From Bathynomus jamesi (Eukaryota; Arthropoda; Malacostraca; Isopoda; Cirolanidae), in the NCBI GenBank assembly GCA_023014485.1, contig JAJOZX010002359.1, positions 58,501 to 122,500 of the forward strand: a stretch of 64,000 nt of DNA. The letters are read 5' to 3'. Position 1 is the first letter of the stretch, and each line of letters starts with the position of its first letter. Below the pieces are notes generated by a model. It made no database searches and had not been told where the DNA came from. It saw only the letters and a list, made by a program, of their open reading frames with translations. This document shows positions 34,598 through 46,789 of the stretch, piece after piece. The position numbers and the translations under genes were made by a program.

Positions 34598-37361
34598 CTA
34601 TTATGAATAGGATGTAGTGGTAACCATCGTTATACACTGAATATCTTTACATGTCTGTTAAATCCGCCTGCCAAATAGGGTCAGTCGAAGCAGCTGTTGT
34701 CTTGGCCGTTTTAAACCTTTTTCTCACCGGTTTGTGAAGTGTATAAGCATCCTGTTCCCGCAAAAATTTCTCAACATATTTTTTCCTTACCGTAAACACC
34801 TTTGTACAGTCTATTAACGCCACCATAGGAGGCGGGGTTAGAAATGTCATAATAGCGTTTACGTAATATGTTAGCCATGTGTGTATTTTAGAGACACGTG
34901 GATAAGGCTGGCCGTTTGTTCTCTTCTTTCTCCTTTTCAGAGACGCTGCTTCTGCTGGGGGCGATGGCGTACTCAATTGTGACACATGCGAGACTTGATC
35001 CAAGTCTTTTAACCTATTCAGATTACCTATCAATCTTTTGGGGACATTTATTTGTTGTAGTCTTGCTTTAATATGCTTCCATCCTGTTGGCGAGGGTCTG
35101 TCCCAGTTTCTCATCAGATCATGAACAATATCAACGATATTGCATCCTTGTACGCTTGTTCCTTCAACAATGACCTCGCCTCTATCGGCCCACTGTATGA
35201 TGGGTTCCTCACTCAATAGATTATAAAGACTTAAGTCTTTATTCCTCAATGTATGTGGGAGGCTGTTTTTTAGCACATCTTCGATGTGTTTTGTCCCGTT
35301 GCTCTTTGGCTGGTCAACTCCGACGTCTTGTGTCGCCATGCTCAGCACTACTCGCGCTGTGCCTAATAACCACGGGGAGCTATGTAGGATGCTTATAATC
35401 CTCGCACTCATGAAGAAATTTCTGCGAAGCCTCTTGGTACAAGATCCTTTTCTCATCCGGTGACTTTTCACTGTTTAATAGGGCTTGCAACGCGCTTTCC
35501 AGTCTTTTAACCCTACTTTTACGAGGTTCTAGTGCCGTGTCTGGTGTCTTTGAACTTTGCAATGAAGAATACACCTCGTGCGACATCACAACCACCTTCT
35601 TCATTATATTAATCTAGTCAGTAAAGGACCCAAAACTGAAAATAAGATGGGTAGGAATGATCCTCCTCTTTGTACAATAGCATGTAGCGTCATTGGACAA
35701 AGTGTAACGGATCAAGAAGCACATTTCAGGTTTTGTACAATTGACCTCCCTAAATTCAAAAATGAAAACAAAATATTTTTGTGACAAGTGGAACACCTCC
35801 TTTTTCGCATGTGAAAATCGTGAAAATTGCTAGTTACCCATAACTTTTGGACACTTGCTTTCCTAGGGATTGAGCTATCATTTGACCCCTTAGTCCTTAG
35901 AATGTACTGCTTTTCAGGAAAAATAGAAAAATTTATTTTTGGAATAAACATATACACTGTAGGTAGGTAGGTAGGTAGACTAGATAGTTTTATTTAGTAA
36001 ATGATACATTAAAATCTTGTTTAGTTTTGAATGACGGCATAAAGTCACGGGATTTAAGTACTTCTCTAATGTAACCATCTCTTGAATCCTTTCCATACAC
36101 TGCCCCAGACGCTTCAGTTACCATCCTAACACAGCGTTCTACACCTTGGAGTGACATGGTATCCGGACAACAAGGGGCTCTTCAGTGATCTTATCGAGTT
36201 GTTCGACAGAGAACTGCTTCGTGAGTGGTGGTTCCATTGTGCACTCCTAAACTGGTGGAAGTAAATCTTTCAAATTCTGAGCACTTTGTTTGATCTTTGG
36301 TGGCCGAAATTCCCTGACTTGCTGTTGAGCAGGTTTGGGAGCTCGTCGAATGGTCTTGATTACATCGATGGCCAATTTCCGGTTTGCTTGATCTGCATCT
36401 GCAAGCATTGCCAGTAGAACATTTTCAGGGTGAGCCAATATGCATTTCTTTGGATCACAGGCCATGTGACAGTCTTGCTAGCTGGTGGCAGTAATCGTAG
36501 CAGCTTGATTTGCTCCAGGAAACTTTTTGGGCCATCTGTGCACCTTGGATGGCACTCGATGCTAAACCACATGGGTCCATAGTGGCACACGACAAACTGT
36601 GTGAGTGAATACAGTTCATCACTTGGCTGCGCCATCGCTACATATAGCCGACAAATTCTGCTGGCAGTTGTAACCCATCTTGCATGGGAGATTGGTCCAG
36701 GCTTCTCTCGTAGAAGATCTTCATTAATGACACCAGTCCTCATCGCTTTCATCATTCTGTAGAGGTAGGCTTGGTCACAACTCAATTCAGTAAGGTCAAC
36801 ATCCGGGAGAGTGTGGCCATCAGCAATACATTCAATTCCTCTAGAGGAAAGTGGCAAGCTTTCACATGTGGCCAAAACTTTGCCAATTGGTCCTTTCCAT
36901 TGAGTTGCAGATTCTGTTGGGCCGATGAGTTCCTTGCACAAGTGGCGCAGTGGGAGTTCATTTAAATGCAGACTACAGATGAACCAGTGCAAAGGGCGAC
37001 CCAGGCGGCACTCTAGCAGGTGTATTGCTCCACTTCTGTGCCCTTGTTTGTGGCTGTGCTGTCGGCTCCCACTGCAATTATCTTGTCTGCAATACCCATT
37101 TCTTCAATCGCATTTTGAAGTCCATCCGCAATGACAGTGCCAATTCCTCGTTCCATTGTCAGATGGCTTAGATAAAAGGTTCCAGGCTCTCCGACCAGCA
37201 CATAGTTGTCCTCAACTTTCTTTGTGTTGTACCATTTGTACCATTTGGCTGTCTGCCAATGCGATGATCTGTCTGCATGCCACTGTGAAAAAGAAATGAA
37301 AGTTCCACGACGAGAGCATGCCTTTCTGATCGACCAGAGAGCCACGCGGATCATGCAGATC
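34598..37361 (-). repeat. Tandem unit B
   Basis: Contents on the minus strand: element E fragment with inverted 112-bp start (37250-37361); its reading frame is broken by a one-base loss near 37040 and again near 36435. The 82-codon extension is shifted by loss of a G near 36147. The small-ORF tail follows at about 35610-35670, then the conserved Polinton protein starting 35604 (frameshift near 35420), which here reads without a stop straight into the integrase N-terminal frame down to 34647. Target sequence TGTACA marking the element E left end is at 35671-35676. Confidence 0.88.
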
Positions 37362-39610
37362 CTATTATGAATAGGATGTATTGGTAACCATCGTTATACA
37401 CTGAATATCTTTACATGTCTGTTAAATCCGCCTGCCAAATAGGGCCAGTCGAAGCAGCTGTTGTCTTGGCCGTTTTAAACCTTTTTCTCACCGTTTTGTG
37501 AAATATATAAGCATCCTGTTCCCGCAAAAATTTCTCAACATATTTTTTCCTTACCGTAAACACCTTTGTACAGTCTATTAACGCCACCATAGGAGGGGTT
37601 AGAAATGTCATAATAGCGTTTACTTAATATGTTAGCCATGTGTGTATTTTAGAGACACTTGGATAAGGCTGGCCGTTTGTTCTCTTCTTTCTCCTTTTCA
37701 GAGACGCTGCTTCTGCTGGGTTCGTTGGCGTACTCAATTGTGACACATGCGAGACTTGATCCAAGTCTTTTAACCTATTCAGATTACCTATCAATCTTTT
37801 GGGGACATTTATTTGTTGTAGTCTTGCTTTAATATGCTTCCATCCTGTTGGCGAGGGTCTGTCCCAGTTTCTCATCAGATCATGAACAATATCAACGATA
37901 TTGCATCCTTGTACGCTTGTTCCTTCAACAATGACCTCGCCTCTATCGGCCCACTGTATGATGGGTTCCTCACTCAATAGATTATAAAGACTTAAGTCTT
38001 TATTCCTCAATGTATGTGGGAGGCTGTCTTTTAGCACATGTTCGATGTGTTTTGTCCCGTTGCTCTTTGGCTGGTCAACTCCGACGTCTTGTGTCGCCAT
38101 GCTCAGCACTACTCGCGCTGTGCCTAATAACCACGGGGAGCTATGTAGGATGCTTATAATCCTCGCACTCATGAAGAAATTTCTGCGAAGCCTCTTGGTA
38201 CAAGATCCTTTTCTCATCCGGTGACTTTTCACTGTTTAATAGGGCTTGCAACTCGCTTTCCACTCTTTTAACCCTACTTTTACGGGGTTCTAGTGCCGTG
38301 TCTGGTGTCTTTGAACTTTGCAATGAAGCATACACCTCGTGCGACATCACAACCACCTTCTTCATTATATTAATCTCGTCAGTAAAGGACCAAAAACTGA
38401 AAATAAGATGGGTAGGAATGATCCTCCTCTTTGTACAATAGCATTTAGCGTCATTGGACAAAGTGTAACGGATCAAGAAGCACATTTCAGGTTTTGTACA
38501 ATTGACCTCCCTAAATTCAAAAATGAAAACAAAATATTTTTGTGACAAGTGGAACACCTCCTTTTTCGCATGTGAAAATCGTGAAAATTGCTAGTTACCC
38601 ATAACTTTTGGACACTTGCTTTCCTAGGGATTGAGCTATCATTTGACCCCTTAGTCCTTAGAATGTACTGCTTTTCAGGAAAAATAGAAAAATTTATTTT
38701 TGGAATAAACATATACACTGTAGGTAGGTAGGTAGGTAGACTAGATAGTTTTATTTAGTAAATGATACATTAAAATCTTGTTTAGTTTTGAATGACGGCA
38801 TAAAGTCACGGGATTTAAGTACTTCTCTAATGTAACCATCTCTTGAATCCTTTCCATACACTGCCCCAGACGCTTCAGTTACCATCCCAACACAGCGTTC
38901 TACACCTTGGGAGTGACATGGTATCCGGACAACAAGGGGCTCTTCAGTGATCTTATCGAGTTGTTCGACAGAGAACTGCTTCGTGAGTGGTGGTTCCATT
39001 GTGCACTCCTAAACTGGTGGAAGTAAATCTTTCAAATTCTGAGCACTTTGTTTGATCTTTGGTGGCCGAAATTCCCTGACTTGCTGTTGAGCAGGTTTGG
39101 GAGCTCGTCGAATGGTCTTGATTACATCGATGGCCAATTTCCGGTTTGCTTGATCTGCATCTGCAAGCATTGCCAGTAGAACATTTTCAGGGTGAGCCCA
39201 ATATGCATTTCTTTGGATCACAGGCCATGTGACAGTCTTGCTAGCTGGTGGCAGTAATCGTAGCAGCTTGATTTGCTCCAGGAAACTTTTTGGGCCATCT
39301 GTGCACCTTGGATGGCATCTCGATGCTAAACCACATGGGTCCATAGTGGCACACGACAAACTGTGTGAGTGAATACTGTTCATCACTTGGCTGCGCCATC
39401 GCTACATATAGCCGACAAATTCTGCTGGCAGTTGTAACCCATCTTGCATGGGAGATTGGTCCAGGCTTCTCTCGTAGAAGATCTTCATTAATGACACCAG
39501 TCCTCATAGCTTTCATCATTCTGTAGAGGTAGGCTTGGTCACAACTCAATTCAGTAAGGTCAACATCCGGGAGAGTGTGGCCATCAGCAATACATTGAAT
39601 TCCTCTAGAG

Positions 39611-42072
39611 CAGGGGTGGGGAAACTTTTCAGTACCAAGGGCGAAAATCGATAACATAAACACCTCCGCGGGCATCTGGCAAATTTTAAGCTTATATATA
39701 TAAGCCTTATATAATTTACAATACATCTATTTGTGAACGCACATCAATGTCATCAAAATAGTTACCTTTAAATAGCAATTTCGTAGATATGTAACTCTCA
39801 AGCAAAGTCTAATTTAAAAAATACCAGGATATATATATATAGTTTATTTTTATAACTTTGAAGCAATAAAAAGTAATCATAAGGGCATATTTTTTTCATT
39901 TGATGAATCTTACCTTTCAATTTTTTAGTGAGAACGATGGTACTGCTTTTCCTGTGAAAGTTTGGAAATATTAACTGGCATTGATGAGACAGCAACTTGG
40001 AGTTGGTTAGCAAGATTTTCGTCTGTAAGTCGTGTACGTAAACGACTCTCTGCCAAATTTAATTTTGAGAAAAACTGCTCGCATTGATAAGTTGTAGAAA
40101 CTTGTGAAGCTATTTTCAAAGCATTGTTTCTCAGAAAAGGAAATTTCTCAACATTAACACATTTGTAAAATTCCAAAATAGGCTCACTGTTATATTTTGA
40201 TTTCAAAGTATTATCAGAATGTAAATCAATTAATTCCAATTGCCAGTATTTCGGAGCTTCATCAGGCATTACGTCAAAAGGGGTTTCGCATATTCGTAGC
40301 TCGATTCTATGATTTTTCAAATCTTCAAATCTATTTTGAAATTGATCCAAAAGACTTAAACACTCGTCAACGTACTCAACTGTCGATTTTGGATTTTGTT
40401 CTCTCAAACTTTGGAAAATGTATAAAGCAGTTCCTTTTCAGTTGGGTCACAAATAATTGAAGCATCGATTCAAAGCTCCTGATATGGGTGAGCAAAGAGG
40501 TAATTAGCTGATTGGGCCCTTGCAATTTTAAATTTAGATTATTTAAATGACTAGTTATATCTACTAAAAATGCCAAATCACTTAGAAACTTTTGGTCCTC
40601 CAATTCTTTAATGGGGGCACCTTTAACGTCCATAAAGAGTCTCACTTCATCTCTCAGTTCATAAAAGCGCTGAAGCATTTGAGCTTTACTTAGCCATCGA
40701 ACTTCACAATGGTACAATAGGTCACCATATTCAGCTTCAAGGTCATGCAAAAATTCTTTGAACACTCTGTTGTTCAACCCTTTACTTTTTATAAAATTAA
40801 CAGATTTTGTCACAACTTTCATTATGTTGTCCATCTTAAGAGAATGTGCACATAAATTTTGCTGATGAATGAAACAGTGGCACACAATTAAAGTATTTGG
40901 ATTTAATTGACGTTTCTCAAATTCTTTCTTAATCCGAGTTACGAGTCCTTTTTCACAGCCTACCATGGATGGTGCACCGTCTGTAGCGACACCGCTCAGC
41001 TTTTCATAAGGTAGATTAAAATCATTTAATACCGAGTTGACCATTTCAAATAGATCTTCTCCTCTGGTTGTCCCATGCATTGATTTTAAGGCAAGTAATT
41101 CTTCTCGTATCTTAAAGTCTGCAGTTATTCCACGTATAAATATAGCTAGCTGTGCAGTATTTGATAAATCAGTAGTCTCATCGACAGCTATTGAATAAAA
41201 CACAAATTCTGCTGCGCCTGTTTTTAAAGAAGTTCGAATATCCTCAGCCATTTCTTTAATACGGTCAGAAACGGTCCTTTTCGATAAGCTAATTTTTTCA
41301 AACAAACTGAGTTTTTCTGGGCATAAAATTCCAACGGCAGTAATGATGCAATCTTTTACAAACTCACCTTCATTATGCGGCTTTAGTTTTTTTGCAATTT
41401 GTTCAGACAATGCATAACTGGTTTGAGTTACAGATGCCTTTTCCTGAATAGGCTTTTTAAAAAGAGATTGCCTTTTAACCAAATTTTCTTTTAAGGATGT
41501 TAACTTGTCTAAACGCTCTGCTCCTTTTAAATTTTCATATTTCTTATGCTTGCTTAAATAATGGCGCTCAAGATTGTACTTCTTAAAAACGGCAACAAAT
41601 TCGTTGCAAATAAGACAAATGCACTTCTCATTCATTTCAGCGAAAAAATATAATTCTGTCCATTTTTCACAAAATGCATCACTTTCACCAGCACCAGTTT
41701 TCCGTTTTTTCGTACAACTTGCCATTATAATATGGGTATTTTAATTAAAAATTTAAATTAAACCGCCAACTAGCTAATCACTGTGCCCGCTCAAAACCTA
41801 TAATTAAAACTGAGGTCTCGGGTATAGCAACAAGTTGATTCGCTGCCTCTGCGCGTCAGCTAAAAGTTGCCAAATACCTACGTTGTACATAATTATTTCA
41901 ATATTTGGATCATAAGATATATTATAGATTTTTTACGAGAGATGTATTTTAAAAAGATATTTGCTGGGCTGTAAATAAATAATTTTTAGTAAATAATAAA
42001 TACCTAAGCGGGCGAATTGAAATTAGCTCGTGGGCGAAATTTCGCCCGAGGGCGAGGGTTTCCCCACCCCTG
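39611..42072 (-). mobile_element. hAT transposon (2462 bp) with target-site duplication
   Basis: Perfect 15-bp terminal repeats CAGGGGTGGGGAAAC and complement are flanked by the 8-bp direct repeat CTCTAGAG (39603-39610 and 42073-42080). Units A, B and D still have the single CTCTAGAG empty site, so insertion followed the amplification. It carries one transposase gene on the minus strand. The ends and protein resemble Charlie-type hATs related to the ZBED5/GTF2IRD2 domesticates. Confidence 0.95.
39925..41725 (-). pseudogene. hAT transposase, nearly intact with one frameshift
   Basis: The first 449 codons (41725-40376) have a BED-like zinc finger ('CLICNEF', then 'RHYLSKHK'), 'VDETTDLSNTAQLAIF' (first catalytic Asp), 'GVATDGAPSMVG' (second Asp block), 'CHCFIHQQNLC' (C/HxxH) and 'CEVRWLSKAQML' (RW block). 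The remaining 160 codons (40407-39925) are in another frame and end in the hAT dimerisation domain ('YQCEQFFSKLNLAESRLR', 'ENLANQLQVA'), with a frameshift near 40390. The total of about 600 codons is normal for hAT. A single indel separates it from an active-looking enzyme. Confidence 0.9.
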
Positions 42073-42596
42073 CTCTAGAGGAAAGTGGCAAGCTTTCACA
42101 TGTGGCCAAAGCTTTGCCAATTGGTCCTTTCCATTGAGTTGCAGATTCTGTTGGGCCGATGAGTTCCTTGCACAAGTGGCGCAGTGGGAGTTCATTTAAA
42201 TGCAGACTACAGATGAACCAGTGCAAAGGGCGACCCAGGCGGCACTCTAGCAGGTGTATTGCTCCACTTCTGTGCCCTGTGTTTGTGGCTGTGCTGTCGG
42301 CTCCCACTGCAATTATCTTGTCTGCAATACCCATTTCTTCAATCGCATTTTGAAGTCCATCCGCAATGACAGTGCCAGTTCCTCGTTCCATTGTCAGATG
42401 GCTTATATAAAAGGTTCCAGGCTCTCCGACCAGCACATAGTGGTCCTCAACTTTCTTTGTGTTGTACCATTTGTACCATTTGGCTGTCTGCCAATGCGAT
42501 GATCTGTCTGCATGCCACTGTGAAAAAGAAATGAAAGTTCCACGAAGAGAGCATGCCTTTCTGATCGACCAGAGAGCCACGCGGATCATGCAGATC

Positions 42597-43673
42597 CTAT
42601 TATGAATAGGATGTATTGGTAACCATCGTTATACACTGAATATCTTTACATGTCTTAAATCCGCCTGCCAAATAGGGCCAGTCGAAGCAGCTGTTGTCTT
42701 AGCCGTTTTAAACCTTTTTCTCACCGGTTTGTGAAATGTATAACCATCCTGTTCCCGCAAAAATTTCTCAACATATTTTTTCCTTACCGTAAACACCTTT
42801 GTACAGTCTATTAACGCCACCATAGGAGGCGGGGTTAGAAATGTCATAATAGCGTTTACTTAATATGTTAGCCATGTGTGTATTTTAGAGACACTTGGAT
42901 AAGGCTGGCCGTTTGTTCTCTTCTTTCTCCTTTTCAGAGACGCTGCTTCTGCTGGGGGCGATGGCGTACTCAATTGTGACACATGCGAGACTTGATCCAA
43001 GTCTTTTAACCTATTCAGATTACCTATCAATCTTTTGGGGACATTTATTTGTTGTAGTCTTGCTTTAATATGCTTCCATCCTGTTGGCGAGGGTCTGTCC
43101 CAGTTTCTCATCAGATCATGAACAATATCAACGATATTGCATCCTTGTACGCTTGTTCCTTCAACAATGACCTCGCCTCTATCGGCCCACTGTATGATGG
43201 GTTCCTCACTCAATAGATTATAAAGACTTAAGTCTTTATTCCTCAATGTATGTGGGAGGCTGTCTTTTAGCACATGTTCGATGTGTTTTGTCCCGTTGCT
43301 CTTTGGCTGGTCAACTCCGACGTCTTGTGTCGCCATGCTCAGCACTACTCGCGCTGTGCCTAATAACCACGGGGAGCTATGTAGGATGCTTATAATCCTC
43401 GCACTCATGAAGAAATTTCTGCGAAGCCTCTTGGTACAAGATCCTTTTCTCATCCGGTGACTTTTCACTGTTTAATAGGGCTTGCAACTCGCTTTCCACT
43501 CTTTTAACCCTACTTTTACGGGGTTCTAGTGCCGTGTCTGGTGTCTTTGAACTTTGCAATGAAGCATACACCTCGTGCAACATCACAACCACCTTCTTCA
43601 TTATATTAATCTAGTCAGTAAAGGAACCAAAACTGAAAATAAGATGGGTAGGAATGATCCTCCTCTTTGTACA
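42597..43673 (-). pseudogene. Unit D Polinton genes: integrase N-terminus, conserved protein, small-ORF tail
   Basis: Unit D is the original locus of the array next to the complete element E. 42629-42847 is integrase N-terminal coding sequence, cut at the junction with unit C (short deletion near 42655). 42860-43601 is the conserved Polinton protein starting 'MKKVVVM', with the frame changing near 43420. 43611-43670 encodes the 'RGGSFLPILF' tail of the small hydrophobic ORF, cut off from its N-terminal part by element E. Confidence 0.8.
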
Positions 43674-43986
43674 ATAGCATGTAGCGTCATTGGACAAAGT
43701 GTAACGGATCAAGAAGCACATTTCAGGTTTTGTACAATTGACCTCCCTAAATTCAAAAATGAAAACAAAATATTTTTGTGACAAGTGCAACACCTCCTTT
43801 TTCGCATGTGAAAATCGTGAAAATTGCTAGTTACCCATAACTTTTGGACACTTGCTTTCCTAGGGATTGAGCTATCATTTGACCCCTTAGTCCTTAGAAT
43901 GTACTGCTTTTCAGAAAAAATAGAAAAATTTATTTTTGGAATAAACATATACACTGTAGGTAGGTAGGTAGGTAGACTAGATAGTT

Positions 43987-46197
43987 TTATTTAGTAAATG
44001 ATACATTAAAATCTTGTTTAGTTTTGAATGACGGCATAAAGTCACGGGATTTAAGTACTTCTCTAATGTAACCATCTCTTGAATCCTTTCCATACACTGC
44101 CCCAGACGCTTCAGTTACCATCCCAACACAGCGTTCTACACCTTGGGAGTGACATGGTATCCGGACAACAAGGGGCTCTTCAGTGATCTTATCGAGTTGT
44201 TCGACAGAGAACTGCTTCGTGAGTGGTGGTTCCATTGTGCACTCCTAAACTGGTGGAAGTAAATCTTTCAAATTCTGAGCACTTTGTTTGATCTTTGGTG
44301 GCCGAAATTCCCTGACTTGCTGTTGAGCAGGTTTGGGAGCTCGTCGAATGGTCTTGATTACATCGATGGCCAATTTCCGGTTTGCTTGATCTGCATCTGC
44401 AAGCATTGCCAGTAGAACATTTTCTGGGTGAGCCCAATATGCATTTCTTTGGATCACAGGCCATGTGACAGTCATGCTAGCTGGTGGCAGTAATCGTAGC
44501 AGCTTGATTTGCTCCAGGAAACGTTTTGGGCCATCTGTGCACCTTGGATGGCACTCGATGCTAAACCACATGGGTCCATAGTGGCACACGACAAACTGTG
44601 TGAGTGAATACAGTTCATCACTTGGCTGCGCCATCGCTACATATAGCCGACAAATTCTGCTGGCAGTTGTAACCCATCTTGCATGGGAGATTGGTCCAGG
44701 CTTCTCTCGTAGAAGATCTTCATTAATGACACCAGTCCTCATCGCTTTCATCATTCTGTAGAGGTAGGCTTGGTCACAACTCAATTCAGTAAGGTCAACA
44801 TCCGGGAGAGTGTGGCCATAAGCAATACATTGAATTCCTCTAGAGGAAAGTGGCAAGCTTTCACATGTGGCCAAAGCTTTGCCAATTGGTCCTTTCCATT
44901 GAGTTGCAGATTCTGTTGGGCCGATGAGTTCCTTGCACAAGTAGCGCAGTGGGAGTTCATTTAAATGCAGACTAGAGATGAACCAGTGCAAAGGGCGACC
45001 CAGGTGGCACTCTAGCAGGTGTATTGCTCCACTTCTGTGCCCTGTGTTTGTGGCTGTGCTGTCGGCTCCCACTGCAATTATCTTGTCTGCAATACCCATT
45101 TCTTCAATCGCATTTTGAAGTCCATCCGCAATGACAGTGCCAGTTCCTCGTTCCATTGTCAGATGGCTTAGATAAAAGGTTCCAGGCTCTCCGACCAGCA
45201 CATAGTGGTCCTCAACTTTCTTTGTGTTGTACCACTTGTTCCTCTTTTTCTCTTTGACAAGTGTCATGTCTTTCCGCCCATCAAAAAATAAAGCAGTGAC
45301 TTCCACATCGTGATAAGTTACTGCTTCCTTCAGATCCCTCCGTACCTTCTGCCGTGCTCTCCATACTTTGTGGTGGCCAATTACGTTTATCTGATCATCA
45401 GAACTAATGATGCCATAGTCAACCAATGTTGCAGTGCTGATAGCTGCAGCAGCCCTGTTCGATACACCATAACGGTCAGCTTCCAAAGCAACAGTGGGAA
45501 TCTGTGTGATGTTCCTGTCTTCCTGGGCACTATCACCCATCCACTCATCACCAACACTTTCAACACTGGATTCTGCTTGAGCTGATTCGACCACATCTGC
45601 AGAGGATGCTACCTCTTGCCGTTCCGTTTTTCTTCTATTCTCTTCTTCTTGTCTTTCTTGCATCCGATCCTCTCTTGACTTCCTTCTCTCCATCATCTGA
45701 GTCACATTCGTATCCTCCCGACTGATCTGCATGATCCGCGTGGTTCTCTGGTCGATCAGAAAGGCATGCTCTCGTCGTGGAACTTTCATTTCTTTTTCAC
45801 AGTGGCATGCAGACAGATCATCGCATTGGCAGACACCTATGTCAAACAATTGATTCAGGCTTTCCTCGAACTTCTTGGTTTTTGTGGCCTGCTTGCCTTG
45901 CTTCGATGCTTGTGAGCCTTTTTCCATCAATCGGAGCAGCTTGGTCTTCACATTCTTGATTGGCTCTGATGGAATGTTAGCACGATTCCAAAGGTCAATG
46001 AGTGTTTGGCATACCTCCGGAAGAATGTCCCTGTTGCTGGTGTACTTGTTCTCCTTCAAGAAGAGGAAATGCCTTGCAACTTGTATACGGGTTGGGAGTT
46101 CAGACAGAGGAAGCTCTGATAGTGGAGAACCAAAGACAATGTGGCTGGCAGATCCCCGTGTTCTTTGCGTGCTCATTGTACCAGCAAAACTCAACAA
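43987..46197 (-). CDS. Element E transposase-like protein, 650 codons plus 82 after an in-frame TAG
   Basis: The start at 46197 gives a 650-codon frame that is open throughout, the longest in the window. The N-terminal part has 'SDRDILPEV'-like and 'LWNRANIPSEPIKNVKTKL' helices; a Lys/Glu/Arg-rich coiled stretch follows (about residues 150-215). 'FFDGRKD' (about 305) and 'GADSTATNTGHRSGAIHLLE' (about 390) hold candidate catalytic acids. 'WFISSLHLNELPLR' resembles the hAT C/HxxH block. After TAG (44245-44247) the same frame continues through 'RIPCHSQGVERCV' and 'TEASGAVYGKDSRDGYIR', blocks I recall as the normal C-terminus of this family. So either TAG is read through or the copy is truncated. 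Nuclear DNA transposition is inferred. Confidence 0.7.
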
Positions 46198-46257
46198 GTA
46201 TCACACAGGAACACTGAAACAAAAACACAAACGTATAAATAATAAATATATATGATT

Positions 46258-46261
46258 ATGA

Positions 46262-46304
<43 letters not shown>
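46258..46304. repeat. (AT)n inside element E leader
   Basis: About 40 bp of AT between the gene start and the right terminal repeat. The leader 46200-46640 is otherwise non-coding. Confidence 0.9.
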
Positions 46305-46307
<3 letters not shown>

Positions 46308-46789
46308 CTTGGTTTATTGGTAAACAATAAGTTTACCAATATATATAATATAAATACTGCACACACATATGTATTATGTATATAAATATCCATAGGTATA
46401 TATATACACCCTAAGACATATAACAAACTTATAAAATGTAAAACACAACAAAACAAAGAAATATGTATAATGTATATATCACAAAACGCACCTTTCGTTA
46501 GTATCTTGAACACCCCATCCACAGAAAAAACACTTGTTTCTCTCAAGCGAGATAGCGTAGAACTAAGAAATTTCAAGGGATGACTCACTGAGAATAATTA
46601 GAAAGCTGCCAGAAGTACCATGTCAATCAGTGTTGTGAACTGTAATTAACAAGAATTTTGTATGTTTTACATGCGAAAAAGGTGTTCTGCTTGTTGCAGA
46701 AATTTTTTGATTTCTTTTCTGAAATCAGCAAGGTTGATTGTACAAAACCTGAAATGTGCCTCCAGATCGCTCATGACGCTACACGCTAT

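Larger units (their letters stand above)
37362..42596 (-). repeat. Tandem unit C, carrying a hAT insertion
   Basis: Same layout as unit B: inverted start at 42485-42596, element E fragment 42081-42484 and 38438-39602, the 82-codon extension intact at 38751-38999, the conserved Polinton protein at 37624-38365 and integrase N-terminal sequence at 37411-37611. A 2462-bp hAT splits the element E gene. An extra base near 39317 breaks the frame. It shares sequence variants in the inverted segment with unit B and not A, so B and C are sisters. Confidence 0.88.
31824..45234 (-). repeat. Head-to-tail array of 2.77-kb Polinton/element E units
   Basis: Units: A 31824-34597 (2774 bp), B 34598-37361 (2764 bp), C 37362-42596 (2765 bp after removing the hAT and its duplicated site), and D from 42597, which runs on into an uninterrupted element E. 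Each unit holds integrase N-terminal sequence, the conserved Polinton protein, the small-ORF C-terminal codons and the left half of element E. At all three junctions integrase sequence (from 'ctattatgaatagg') is fused to a 112-bp inverted piece of element E. Units are about 98-99% alike by eye, so the amplification is recent compared with the Polinton itself. Confidence 0.92.
43674..46789 (-). mobile_element. Element E, complete copy: 3.1-kb TIR transposon at a TGTACA site
   Basis: Ends: ATAGC(A/G)TGTAGCGTCAT in inverted orientation, with further inverted blocks 'GCACATTTCAGGTTTTG' and 'TTTTTCGCATGT', spread over about 140 bp and differing by small indels. TGTACA stands at 43668-43673 and 46790-46795. 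Removing the element and one TGTACA restores a continuous small Polinton reading frame, so TGTACA (or its inner GTAC) is the duplicated target. It contains one gene plus a (GTAG)n run at about 43957. Superfamily not assigned. Confidence 0.88.

Noticed and set aside
44189..44464. 91-codon minus-strand frame inside the element E gene
   Set aside because: Alternative frame of the well-supported 650-codon gene.
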